From: Schizochytrium sp. TIO01 | Lineage: Eukaryota; Sar; Bigyra; Thraustochytrida; Thraustochytriidae | NCBI GenBank assembly: GCA_004764695.1 | Contig: SMSO01000031.1 | Coordinates: 3,829,048 to 3,893,047 of the forward strand | DNA: 64,000 nucleotides | Reading direction: 5' to 3' | Part shown: piece after piece, positions 11,640 through 24,700 of the stretch | Layout: the number at the start of each line of letters is the position of its first letter | How positions within the stretch are numbered: position 1 is the first letter of the stretch | Made by a program: the position numbers and the translations under genes | Notes under the pieces: model-generated | Database searches by the model: none | What the model was told of the DNA's origin: nothing | What the model saw: only the letters and a program-made list of their open reading frames with translations

Positions 11640-12931
11640 TTACTTGCCGCAGCATCCATTGCCGTTGGTCTTGCCGTCGTTAAGCTCGATACCACGGCTT
11701 CCACCGGCCGGGTTTTGACGTGCAGGTTTGTTGTTGGACCCATCTTGCAGAAGGCGGTCCTTAACGTGCTTGGCGACGGCTTCAAAGGCTTGCTTGACGT
11801 TGATGTCCTGCTTGGCACTGGCCTCGAAAAAGTTATCTATTCCGAACTCCTGGGCCAGCTTTTGGCCTTCCTCTGTGCTGACGACACGCTCAGATGGGTC
11901 CACATCAGCCTTGTTTCCAATCAGCACCTTGCTAATATTGCTCTCTGCGTGATTTGAGATTTGCCCCATCCAGTTGGCAATGTTGTCGAAAGAACCCCTG
12001 TCAGTGACATCGTAAACGAGCAGAATTCCCTGGGCACCACGAAAGTAGGACGTGGTGATCGTGCGGAAGCGCTCCTGGCCGGCGGTGTCCTATCCAATGC
12101 GAAATAGGTATATTGGTTTAAACAAACAAGGAAATAAACGTTAGTTCGGGAATTCGTACCTTTCAAAGATGTTGACATAGAGTTGTAAATCACAATCGCA
12201 TTTATTGTAGAACCAGAAACGCAGACAATTTCTCCTCTAATAATATTCGCAGCAAAAACGAAAATACCGCATTGAACACAACGAGCTAATTACCTGTATA
12301 CATTGTTCTGACAGTATGACTAGGTGCAGAAACTTGCAAGCAACCCCAAACCCAATCCCTTTTGGCTCTATATTTCCTCCAAATGCTGGCAAGTACATGC
12401 GCTCTATGTTTTATAAGAGTTGGAAAAAATAAACGTACCCAAATCTGCAACTTGATGGTCTTGTCATCGAGCTGGATGGTCTTGATCTTAAAGTCTGTTT
12501 TTAATGATAAGCAAAGACCAAGAAAGAAGCTTTCGAGTTAGTATCCTGGCTGACCATATGTTAACATACGTATGTACTCAACAGTTGGGAAAATCTACCC
12601 AAGAATGGAATTCCAGCGCATAGGTTTAAATGGAACTGGAAAGAAATTTCAAGAAGGTACATGTTCCAAAGCAGAGTAAATCTTTCACTACTCGAGTCCG
12701 TGCGGCATGGACCCTGCAATATAAGAGACATAGTAAATAAACAGAAAGACTTTCCGCGTTTTGCACAAATAAGGTGAACGTACCGATACCGATAGTGGTG
12801 ATGAAGGTAGGGCTGAAGGAATCGTTAGCATATCGCAAAAGAAGGCATGTCTTGCCGACGCCACTGTCTCCGATCATGAGCAGCTTGATCTGAATGTCAA
12901 AATTGGTGTTGGCCGCGCGGTTCGCCATCAT
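11640..12931 (-). CDS. Rab8-like small GTPase, three exons
   Basis: Exons on the minus strand are 12931-12784, 12494-12439 and 12089-11640, encoding 217 residues. Both introns are GT-AG with GTACGT donors and the joins are in frame ([24 protein letters not shown]). All GTPase motifs are present: P-loop GDSGVGKT, switch I with [24 protein letters not shown], the guanine-specificity motif GNKAD and the SAK motif. The C-terminus is GCCGK, a double-cysteine geranylgeranylation signal. The sequences [26 protein letters not shown] and SFDNI..W fit the Rab8/Sec4 group, which drives secretory vesicle delivery upstream of the exocyst. Rab1 is the main alternative. Two adjacent ATGs (12931 and 12928) are both possible starts. 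The neighbouring Sec10 gene works in the same pathway, but proximity probably means nothing in a eukaryote. Confidence 0.93.
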
Positions 12932-14742
12932 CCCGACGTGTAGAAAGTATTCCTTTATTAAGCTCCTGTTCGGATAAGTTAGCTATTGCTACAACTGAAG
13001 TCAGGAATGAGCGCCGCTGCTTTGCACCTGAGTAGATCTCTTCAAGTTACAACTGCGCACGCGTCTCTGTGCACGCTAGGTATCTAAGCTGACCAACTAA
13101 TAGCTCCAAGAGGCGTCAGTCAATCAGTATGTTAGTCAGTCAGTCACTAAGTTAATGGCGCTGCCCCGAAGGTTCTTTAGCCCGCAAGCCGATGTATCTG
13201 AGCTTGCCGCTACTCCCGGCGTCCCAAAGCACGGGCGGAGAGTGGCGAGAAAGCTGCGTGGGTAGGATACGGCGAGTTGGCTAGGGGCCTATCGGTGCAG
13301 AAGGCTTGCTGCGCGCGGACGAAAGCCTACGCTTGCTTGCTTGCTTGCTTACTTGCGTGCCGCGAACAAGGGTCCTGCCTCCTTGTTGCGGCGAAGGTGC
13401 CGCGTTCGCCGCGGACAAGAAGAAAAAGAAACAGACTAAAATCAACTATAGATATTATTATAGGCATTAAAAGAGCATTAAAAAAGAAGGAAAAGAAATA
13501 ACTTTCAACTCTTTTTGTTCTTATGCAAATATATGATATATCATAAGTAAACATAGAGCTTCCTTCATCATTAATTAGGTGTGAGGAAAATGAAGAATTT
13601 TCACATTTTTGAATGAACGAATGAATGAAAGAAGGAATATTAGTGCTCTTTCCTCTTTCTTTTCGTCACGCTCGAATTGGTTGAGAAGTTTCTCTCTTTC
13701 AAAAAGCAGATAGGTTATTTCATTCTCCTTTCATCTCTCGAATAGGCTAGGCACCAACCTATCTGATAAGCTAGTAACTCCCTCCTTCTGAGAAGTCTTT
13801 GAATGATAAACGAACAACTCGTATTACTCCTACTCAGATCATAACAGTACTCTGTTGCTCTCTTCCCTTTGAGAAGGAGAGGTGAAAGAATAGAAGATAT
13901 TGAGTGAGCAGAGAGTGGAGGAGTTAGCAGAGAGAGCAGAGAGAGCAGAAAAAAAAAGACGAAGAAAAAGAAGGAAAAGAAGGAAAAGGAAAAGAGAAGG
14001 AGATCTAACGTTTGAGAGGGGAGGGGGGGGGGCTAAAAGATGAATGGGAAGTGAGGTAAAGAAAATGTGAGAGAGGGAGGGCAAAGATAGTCAGAGTAAA
14101 AGAAGAAAAAGGTAGTGGAGATGAGAGGGAGAAGTCACAGTGACAGTGGAGGATGAAGATTTTGCTGTAGGGGTAAAAAGAAGGAGAAAAAGAAGGAGCG
14201 AGTGTGCGTGAGTGAGTGTGTGTATGTGTGAGAGTCTGCCTACACCTAGTACATACTTACCCAGAAACTTAGTTCATCTAAACAATAGCGATGAGGCGAA
14301 TGAGTTCAGAGAGAAAGGAAGTTTTTTTTAAATAAGTTTTTTAAATAAGTTTTACTTAAAAAATCAACCATAAGAGTAACTATCTAGCTACCTAGTCTCG
14401 CATAAATACGCTTTGAAGTTGACCAAATATAAGCTCAGATCGAACTGTTAACTCTCAATCAGTACCGAAGTAATTCTCTGCCATCATCATGATGGTGCCT
14501 CTGACTCTGACTCAGATCGAGAGAATCCCTAACGAAAGTCAACATAGGATTATGACAAGATCAAGAGCATCAGAGAAAGATCTGACTCTTCAGGGTGAGT
14601 TGGTTTTCTTAAGAAAGTTCACATTAATGATGTGGCATAGTTGCAGTAGTTGTACTATTACTAGGGATAATTGACAGTAGTAGTGGGGAAGAGAGTTTGA
14701 GAGGAAGGAGGTGAGGGAGAGGAAGTGACTGAGGAAGATAGG

Positions 14743-14806
<64 letters not shown>

Positions 14807-14828
14807 GATAGATAGATAGATAGATAGG
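14743..14828. repeat. GATA tetranucleotide microsatellite
   Basis: About 20 near-perfect GATA units with one interruption (GATAGAGATA) near 14803-14810. The antisense Tyr/Leu/Ser/Ile repeat frame it creates is an artefact of the repeat. Confidence 0.95.
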
Positions 14829-16504
14829 CTCATGAATGAGTCACTACTCCTGAGTCTTAAGATATCCTCTAGGTAGGCAGGTATACTAACATCCCTCTTC
14901 ATAAGCTCAAATCATGAAATCTTTTTATTTCTCTATTAAGTAAAGCTAGTTACCTGCCTTAGGTAGCCTTTACTGTCTGTCTGTTGTCTGTCCTGTCTAT
15001 TTGTCTGTCTGTCACACAGTAGAAGGTACCTACTTTACGTATAACCTCCTCACGACTATACGCAGATCAAAACTAAGGAAAAAGACAGAAACGCAAAGCG
15101 ACCAGACTGGTCGAGCATGCGTTAGGTGAGCAGTAACTAGGCCTAATTAGAAATGAATGAAAAGAGGCAATAGTGAAAGAACCGAGAGAGATGAGGGGAC
15201 AGAAATTGCGATGAACAGACAAACAACCATGAAACCGGTGATCAAATACACTGCTTTCTACCTTGAAGGTATGTAGGTAGGGAGATAGGTATGTAGTAGT
15301 ACTTGCGGGGAAAACAACTCTGAATGGATATTCTGCCAAGTATTGACTTGAGAGTTTCTACTCAAGTCCGAGTGCATAAGAGTAAGCTATCTAGAACCTA
15401 GTCTGCACATATACATACTATATTTTTGATTAAGATTAAAAATGACTGTGCTAAACATTATTAATGCAGCAGAAGGAGGGAAGAGTTAAAAGGAAAGACC
15501 GGAAAACTCTACTACATACTCACAACGAGAACATATGTCAGATAATATAAACAACGTGCTGTTATATTCAGAAAAAAAGCTGCAGGGGCCTTGCCTGGAT
15601 GATACTCCATCTTTGCGACATTAAACAGCGAACCTGACTCCTAAGTAGATGGGTTAGTACCCTCATAGCATCGAGATCCGTAGAGAGGCAGGTAGGTACC
15701 AACCTAATCAGGACCTCGATAACCTCCTCATGCCACGTAGTAAGCGACACACACATACTTTCTATCCTCCATATTAGTAACTAATGCCCTACCCCTCGAG
15801 CAGTTAAATACAAGAGAATACTGATTTAATGTGATGAGTGATTGTTTAGCGTGAGTTTTTTTAACTTTAATGTTCGAAGAATAAAGCAGGTAGGTAACTG
15901 GTAAAAGTAGATTTTATTGATTTTATGTTTGTTTTTTTGTCTTCAAGTCACGGTTAGTGGTACTATTATTATCACTACTTTTGCTACTAATAACAATAAT
16001 ACTAAGACTACTAATTAATATATAAAATTTAAAACTACACTGAGCAATTTAGTTTGACCGTCCTTATTCGAGCTTTTTTCTTGCCTTTATTATTTTATTT
16101 TATTTTTCATGAGTTTGAAGCTCACTGACTATGTAGGTACTACTCTTGTAAAATATAAAGCATATAAAACAATAGTTTATAGGCCTAACTCAGAAAGTTA
16201 TAGGGAGATTATCAGAAAATTCAAAGACTCGGAAAAGTCTCAGAGCACCCGATAAGAAAATACATATGTTAAATCCTATCTCTACTTGTCTAGCTAGTCC
16301 TGTATCATGATGCCCATGTAAATAACTCACTGTAGCAGTTCATAAGGCACGGGAAACAACTTGAAACATGAGAAATGTTTTAAGCACTTCATGAGAGTAT
16401 ACTAATAAAGCTGGAAATGGAGGTAATTAAATCTTTTAGCTTCGCGCCAAAATAATGACTCATGTATTTGGCATACTACCTAGGTATTGCCTTTTTAATA
16501 GATT

Positions 16505-16547
16505 AATTTTTAATTGTTTTTTAATTGTTTTTTAATTGTTTTTAATT
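16505..16547. repeat. 11-bp T-rich tandem repeat
   Basis: Three copies of TAATTGTTTTT in a row with a decayed fourth copy at the left. Confidence 0.85.
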
Positions 16548-17289
16548 CAAAAGGCAACGAACCAACACTCTAAATACCTAATTTATACTTCAAGTTGAGT
16601 TTAAAACCAAATGAATCATGTATTAGGTATCTACCTAGTCATAATAGAAGCTTAAAAGGTCTGTTCAGGCAAGTCGAGTCTTTCAATCCAAGCACTTTCA
16701 TTACAACTAGAACTCAAGGGTCTCAGCTTACTGTTTTCTCAACTCAACTTACTCACTCCCTTAGTCAGTGTTCTCAACTCATAGTATCTCTCGTGTTCTT
16801 AGTTTTTAGAATAAGGAAATTTACGATGAAGTATTGTGCTTATTGCATGAAGAATAGACTATACGAATGTGAGTGAATTACTAAATGAAAGAGCACCTAG
16901 TACTATATCATACCTTTCAAAGTTGCTCTTTTCTCTTTCTTGGACGATCATTTTCTTCAGTATGTTCTACACGACAACAGTTTGCTTCTTTAAATACAAC
17001 TTTTAAAGATCCGGTTGTGGGTGTTGCAAATAATGCTAACTTACTATCGGAAAGAAGTTAAGAAATAGCGAAGTTTTAAGCAGTAACTAGGATTTTCATA
17101 GTTCTATGATGCCTACCCCCTAACCGAATAACTTGAATTACCGATAATAGTACTAGTAGCAGAGATTGTCTTATAAAAATTTGCAAAAACTTGCATTTTT
17201 AAGGTGATGTGAGAAGACCCAATCGCAGATTAAATACTAACCCAAGACGCAAAGACAATTCTTAAATCATGTTCTTAGATAGATAGCTC

Positions 17290-17690
17290 AGAAGGATGAC
17301 TCTCGTGGCGTGGGCATCACGATCGGCTAAGTGTTTGCAATTTTTGGGGCATTTGAAAACCTTGGATTGTCGTGGATGGTACGACATTCATGGCGTGGTT
17401 TTGAAGTGCAAACATCTCGGAACATCACCAGTTTACACCACTGGCGGGAGGAAGCTCGGCTTTGTGAATGAGCACTTGGCGAAAGCCAGCGAACGAAACA
17501 ACAGCACAACACTCGAGATGTCTTGATTTTGACCCATCTTATTAACTTATTGAGTTTTCAAATTCAAGCAAAAGGATAACACCGTAGTGTTTACAAAGCC
17601 AAAGTGCAAGCTTGGGGTGATTCTTGGTAGTCCAGTTAGGCGCTCAACCCGGGCCTTTTGAAGTTGACCACTCCACCGATGTTTTTTAAG
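17290..17690 (+). pseudogene. possible decayed coding fragment
   Basis: This patch is GC-richer than its surroundings. One frame reads MTLVAWASRSAKCLQFLGHL and continues 76 codons to a TGA. A second open stretch (KQKDNTVVFTKPKCKLGVIL) follows about 40 bp later in a different frame. The composition resembles real coding sequence, but I recognise no family and see no clean splice sites. It may be a gene relic or chance. Confidence 0.25.
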
Positions 17691-17924
17691 ACGGCGAAGC
17701 CATCTAAATAGGCGCGCTGGAGGCCACCTATCATATCCAAATTACATCCTGATCGCATGGTAACATGTTCTGCACTAGTGCTATTATATCTGTTTTGAAG
17801 AGCCTGCCCGTCTAAGACGAAAAGCTAGAAGTGCTTTAGCTATAGTGACGCACACTATAGCCGATATTAGTTTTGTATTTTCTTAGTTTAGCTTTTTATC
17901 TGTTCACAAAAAATAAAATTAAAA

Positions 17925-17927
<3 letters not shown>

Positions 17928-17957
<30 letters not shown>
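17928..17957. repeat. (AT)n microsatellite
   Basis: An alternating AT run of about 28-30 bp. Confidence 0.9.
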
Positions 17958-17962
<5 letters not shown>

Positions 17963-20900
17963 TCATGGTAAAGTTCACATCAATTTGTTATCAAGCCAGA
18001 TGCCAATTGAAATGCAATAGGCCTTGGGAGAACACTGCAAAAGTAAGCAGGTACCTGTGGCTTAAAGTCATGTTTTTATTGTGTTTTGCCCTTGGAGATA
18101 GTTTTTTAAGGTTTAGCCTCGGACTAGTGATTGTGGCTCATACTAGGAAGTCCCAAAGTTTATTCAAGAGCTATCGTTGCTCACCTTGTTGAAGTAATTG
18201 ATTGACGTTTGTCAACCGTGGGCCCTTTCAGCAGAAATAGGCAGACTTCATGACGCTCTCATGGCATGTTCAAAACGAATCGGCCAGCGAATGTAGAAAT
18301 GCTCGTACTCAGATAGGAAAGATATCGCATGTTAAATGCAAGTTTGAGGTAGGTCATTCGTTTTTCGAAATTAATGCTCTGATGGGTCAGAAAGCTTCAT
18401 TTTCAGCGTGCTTTCAGAAGAACACAATTTCCTTCATTGATTTTTCTAATTGATGTTTTTTGGGGGCTTGGTATGCCTGTTTGCAATAGCTTACACGTAC
18501 ATCCTTCTGGAGTGAGGGCATCAAATTGGCCTCATATTACAGAGGAAATAAATATTTTAAAAGTAATTTATCTCTTGAAAGAATTTGTCAACCCCTGTTT
18601 GTTTTAGTTCTTATCCTCCCAATAGGCTTAATTTCTATATGCATAGACTCATTAGAAGTCCAAGCTTTTAAATGTACAAATACATTCCAAATGAGAATCT
18701 TACATATTCAATTAGGAACGAGATAGAAACGATCAATTTGTCCCATTGACGCAAGCTACGCATCATCGGAGAATGTACATCATGTCTTGTTCAATAGTTT
18801 CACAGCGCTTATGCTAAGCACAGGGGTCTAGCATAGTCCCACAATACAAGCTTTTATAATTCAAAACAATAGATGGCGATGATCATGTTTATGATGGAAA
18901 TTTGGCTAGTACGAGTTACATTCCCTGTACGCTATCTGCTTCATAGGATAGCAACTTGCTCAATTCATCGACCACGTGATAACAACAAATTCGGAAGGTC
19001 ATAGCACTTTGAGATATTCAACAAATGTCAACCTCCGAGCCATACAAACCATTTACATGTTGTGTGTATGAACGAACATATATAGCGGTATAGTCTTGGA
19101 AATGTATTCCTTCTTAGAAACTCTAGCACCGAGAAGCAACTCAAACCAGCTAGTGTTGGAATTACTTTTGATGACTAACTTCTTACTTCTCATTATTATT
19201 ACTTTAACAACAGATCGGGAAGTTAAAGTACACCAAAAAAATGAGCTTAACGCTCAAACCTAATCAACAATTGTGGAAATCCCTTAAGCTGAGCTATCCA
19301 GTATGAGTAACCAAAGGAATGAACGATCTGATAAATCCATTCAGGTTTTCTCTATAATCCTATGTGCACGTCATAACTTGAGAGTATTTGATTTGCTACT
19401 AATATTCACATGTAAGACTTCTCTCCGGTCATTGAACTTTCAGCTTAATTCCCAGTACATCCTTTTAGTGGTTCATTTACCTATGCAACAAGCAGTTATG
19501 CAGGTAGAATTTAATGTGTCAATCGAAATGTTGTGATTTTCACCTATGATAGAACTTTCTCTCAGTTTTATTAAGCTTAATAAAACCTGAACAATTGTAC
19601 TCATCAAGCCCGCTACTTCTAGTCTACTTTCTGTCTGCTCTGAGACTTAAACTAAACAGATCTTTAATTTTGTACTTTTAAGTTTACTCGAGTAGGTTGA
19701 CCAATTCATATATTATGGCTGCCGACAGTGTTCTAACATGCAATTTGTTTGCAATTTTACTATATTATTAGCGAAGCTCTCTCACCTATCGTGTAGTGAA
19801 GATCCAGGCATGCAAAGACCTTATGAAGGTTCCAGGTATATAACCTGCTAGTGCGAAAATAAATACCATTAACTTTAAGTTTTCATGATCTCCCTTCATG
19901 TTTGTTAATCGGTTCAAGAGATGGTAGGTGTGCACCTACATACTATCAAGGTAGAGCTTCACTTAGAAGTACCTAGTAGTGGTCATATCTAGCAGTCAGA
20001 GACCTAAATTGTGCTTAGAGTTTTCATGACACGTACCTACTTACGAACTAATTTTGTGGTTTTTTTTTTTGTTTTTTTTTTATTTGTTTTTTGTTTCGGG
20101 CTTCTAATCATTTTTTCGAACCAACTATATTATCTTTTTTTCTACTTTTCAAGTTTGACATGTACAGTGTTTTTTGTTCTTATTTTAAAGTCTGGTCACC
20201 TTCAAAAACTTTATTATTATTATTGGTATTAATGGTATTATTTATTTATTTATTTATTTGTAATAAAATAAAAATGAAATGAAATAAAAATTAATGCAGC
20301 TCTTTTTCTTTTTTTTTCCAAGGGGCCTATACTCGTGATTCAAGCTTGCAACAAGGTCTACTTCTATTAATTTTTAAAGCATACAACTCTACTATCATTA
20401 TAGATCTCATATACGCACATTCAGAGCTTCAGTCATTTTCATAATGACGTAGGCATCACACAATTCAACTCATGAGCATTTTGTATGTTGTATAATTGAT
20501 GTACTAGTATCCTTATGATCAAGTTAAACAAAACCTCCGTCGAGCACCCAAGATGGTTAACAATCATGAGAAATTTCAATAATACGTTGGCAAATTTGTT
20601 AAAAGGTTGCCTGAATTCTAAATTGTTTGGGGGAAATTTGGCTCGTATTTCTTGAAAATTCCACTCAAGCCCTACAACCAGAACTGATTCTAAACAATGC
20701 TCCTACGCTTTGATATTTGCTAACGCGCCCCATCTTTGCTCAAGCAGGATACACTAATTTGTATTGATCTGGACTTCGTGTGATATTCGCCCTCGTAAAA
20801 GCCTCAAATAATTGTTTGGTATGAATTTAAGCGTCTATATAGTCAATTTGAAGGAAACTCTTCATCGATACTAACAGTGTAAACTCTTGGCTAATGTAAA

Positions 20901-21756
20901 AATACCCCCCAGTACATAATTTTGAAGGTTCACTATCTTACTGCTTCATTGTTATGATCTTATCGCCTGATTGTCGCGTATTCAACATGTTCGTTCCAGA
21001 CCAAAGCTGAAGGCGGCACAATCGAATATCTGACTGAGACTTTTTAAACTAAAACTGCCCTGCTAGATATTATATTTAGAGCTATATTGTTATCTACTCG
21101 TCTCTCACCGTGACAACTAGAAAGCGTTTCCTAAGTCTAAAGGGAAAATCATCAAAAAGGAGTCCCTGAATATCGATAGTATTTAGCAGCACGCAACATC
21201 ATGAATTTATTTATTTTCATGGACATTTAATATTAGTACCAGACCCAAATCAGTGATAAGTGATTATTTTGGCTTAAACTTTGGCCCAAGCTTAATTTGA
21301 TGTTGCACTACGAGAATGCATATCAGCAGCATTTTATACCAACTACTGTTGCTTTTACATACTACTGGTTGCTTTTGATTCTCCTATTACCTACTTACCT
21401 AGTAAACAGTAGTAGGTATTAGAGACCTGCATATTCGCAATGTAATACCTATCTATACCTAGGTACTACATAGCTTCCCGCCTACTAATAGCCAGTTGGC
21501 ATTAGTCATCGAATAGTATCTAGGGGCATGTTGTACTGTTAGGCTAATTACGCCATACGATGGACCCAGATTAGTTAGATCGATATCAGAAAACAAAATG
21601 CCGCAAAAGCGCTTCATCACTTAACCTTTGTCCATGCTGCATCGCGATTTTGTTTGACGCTGGCGAAACCTTGCAAGGCTTGTTGTGGGACAACTTCTGA
21701 GAAGCTCACCAGTTGCTTACTCCCTGAGGGTCTCAAGTATTTGTCTGTGTGCTGCC

Positions 21757-24700
21757 ATGGTTGTGCAAGCCGAGTTAAAAGATGACGGCACTAGTACTTT
21801 GCGTCAAGAGCGCAACACCAACTCAGCTTCGCTCTCGCCCTCCCCAACAACCCCTCCGCCGCATCAGTCCCACACCACTAATACAAAGAAGTATGGCTCT
21901 CCAGAACCTAATGCACGAATGGGCGACGGAGACCCAATGAGCGGCACGACCCCAGGATCCTTTGGTTTGACCACCTTTGTGGTGCCTGATTTTGACGCGC
22001 AACTTTTTGTCGATGAGATTTGCTCGCAAGCTGTTGAAGTAGACGAACTTGACTTCTTACTCGACGATTTAGGTACTTTACAAGATGACTTGGATGATGC
22101 TATTGAGAAAGTCGATCAAATGGACAGCGCTGTCGGTAAACGCATCGAGCGATCTCGGATTGATAATGAAAGATTGTCCAAGGAGCTACGAACGATAGCT
22201 CAAGATCAGAACCGTGTTCAAGAAAAGGTTGCTCGCCAATTCCGCACTCTGGAGCGAAAGTTTGGCCGCGCTTCAGAATCTGCAATAGGAATAGGATCCC
22301 GTTTGGAGCACCTCGATGAGGTAAAAAATCGTGCGGCTCACGCAAAGCAGTTGTTGCATTACTTTACCGAATTTGCTTATGAGCCAGAAATCACCTCGTC
22401 TCTTTTTACAGATTTCCCGCGGACCCTTACTGAAGCCGCTCCATATATTCATGACCTTGAGAGTGTGACATTAGACCTCACTGTACCTGGCTTGGAACAA
22501 GGTGTAAAGCGTGTTGAAAAAATGAGTGGCCGTATTCTGAATGGGTTGCTTGATGAATTTGATCGAGCTGCCGCCGATAATGACACCTCAAAGATGAGAA
22601 GTTGTGCCGATGCAGTCCTCGAGAACTTCCGTCACAAACAAGGCCCTGAGAATTTATTTCAGCGCTTTGTGTATCACAGCCTTAATCCCCTTCTTGCTGC
22701 TCGTGAAAGGTCGATTGGATTTCGTAATACTGCACTTCGTGATAACCTCGCACATTTGTTTACACAGATAAGAAGTGTTGTTCGAACAACCCACGTTGTC
22801 GTTGCAAAGGTATTTCCGCATCATTCAGATGAAATATTTGCTCTTCTTGTGACTCGTTTATTTAATGACTCAGTCTTTGGCCTTCAACCCATGCTTCAGG
22901 AATTTCTTTTTCCAGAACACCGAGGTGGCGAGCTTGCCCACAACGAGTTTTTACAAATTCTTTTCACTGCTCATCACGAGACTGAAGTTCTTGTTGAGGA
23001 GCTAACGCGAGGACTTCAAGCCTCGCATCAAGTTAAAACTGACGAGAATAGAGCCAAAATAGAAAGAGTAGAAGAGCCCCAAACTCGTCTATTCAGCTCT
23101 GGTAAAGCTAGTCAAGATTTGGAACGGGCTGCAGATATGAAGCGACAGATGCTGCGATTTGATATTGATGTTATCCGGAAACAGGTTAGTGCAGTTTTTG
23201 AGCCTCTTACAGAATCTTATGCAGAGCGCGAAGAGCAACTTTTCGCACAGCGCATGTCAAAAAAACTATTTGCAACCATGCCTTTCGAATTTGTGCGGGT
23301 TGTTATTCCAGAACTTAAGCCACCCCCAGGTATCGATAAGCCCCCAAGTCGGTCTCAAACGTCTCTGGACAACCAAACACGCGAGTCGCTTTCTGGGAGA
23401 GCGCGTGCTCCTTCATCTCCTGGTGATAATTTATCATGGATGGACTCAGCTGCTTTCAGAAGCTTATACACCCAGGAGCCTCTTGCAGCTATTCGCCGTC
23501 TCCTCCTGCAGATTGCTTCAACGGAGGAGGACTTTCGTGTAGAGACCATGGTCGAGAAAACACTCGATCTAAAACCATCTTGGCGGGAGGATATTTTAAG
23601 CCTACCACTCCCAGCCCTTGCACGTGCGCTTGAACAAAGTAATCGGAGTTGGCGCCTGGAAGATTTAGATGACATTGCCGCAGGGGCCCCCCCCGCTCCA
23701 CGAGAGGATACATTCGAGGGTATTTTTTATGATCTTCGAGGTATTCCTGGACAAGCTATTCGATGGGGCTTCGAGGCCCACAAACGCTGTGTTGACCTTC
23801 TCGGGCCTAGTCAGGATGATATTAAGGACTCAAACTCAACATCGAGTCGGAATCCTACTGAGAGCATTGTTCTGGCGATCGCAGATGACTATCGAGCATT
23901 CTATGACTCTGCGCAGAGACTTTTTCAGAAATTATGTGACCGATTTTTCGTTGCAATGCTGGTTCCCATTCTTCAGGTAGTTCATACCCAGATCCCAGAA
24001 ATTTCTCAATTTCGTGAAGCCGATGGCTCGTCAATGTTGAAAGCTCTTGCAGAAGAAATGGAACTTTTTGATGATCACGACCAAGCCTATGTTGTTGGGT
24101 CGTCACCTGTAGTCCACCGTTTACAGGTCCTTCCTGCCTTAGCACACGGTAACACCAGCGTTAAAGCATTGGTTGCTGCTATCACAAAACGAAGTAAACA
24201 AAGTGAGCGACTTCACTCAATTGTGCCCGAAAGCGCAATCGAGTTATATCTTATTACAAGTCAAACCGTGGAAGAACTTATAGAACAGATTCTCTTTTAC
24301 TGGCGAGATTTAATTTACCCTTCACTATCCAAATCGCCAAATGCAGTAAGTGTATGCCAAGCATTTTTGAACAATCGTCTAAATCTATGCGAATCTCTTC
24401 TTGCGGATGGCCTGGACACGATTTTAAACTTAGCTTCAGCCCAGACCCAGGCCTGTGCCCTCGCGCTCTGGGACAAGTTTGACTATGCCCCGAAAGAAGG
24501 CGTTGAAGTCCAGTATGATCGAAACACGACGTGGTGCTTAGCTTGTGTAGACCTATTAAGCGTGTATGCGGACCGAATCTCACGTCTATCAAATCAAGAT
24601 GCTCGCCAAATAGGTCTCTTGCGCCTGTCATACTTGGGCCGAGACATCCTCTTAGGGACCTTGCGGAGAGCGAAGGTATCTGTAAATGGATCATTCACAC

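Larger units (their letters stand above)
12932..21756. other. 9-kb gene-poor region
   Basis: The first 500 bp (to about 13430) are GC-rich and hold the Rab promoter region, including a GCTTGCTTGCTTGCTT run near 13331. The remainder is AT-rich, with GATA, AT, T-rich and 11-bp tandem repeats and many TACCTA/TAGGTA motifs. One short coding-like patch (about 17290-17690) is listed separately. Nothing else looked like a gene, tRNA or snRNA by eye. Confidence 0.5.

Noticed and set aside
14743-14828. Regular repeats considered as a CRISPR array
   Set aside because: Simple tetranucleotide microsatellite without spacers, in a eukaryotic genome.
14624-14902. 92-codon minus-strand frame with repeated YLSI
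   Set aside because: Created by the GATA microsatellite.
24278-24694. 138-codon minus-strand frame inside Sec10
   Set aside because: Antisense shadow of the Sec10 coding frame.
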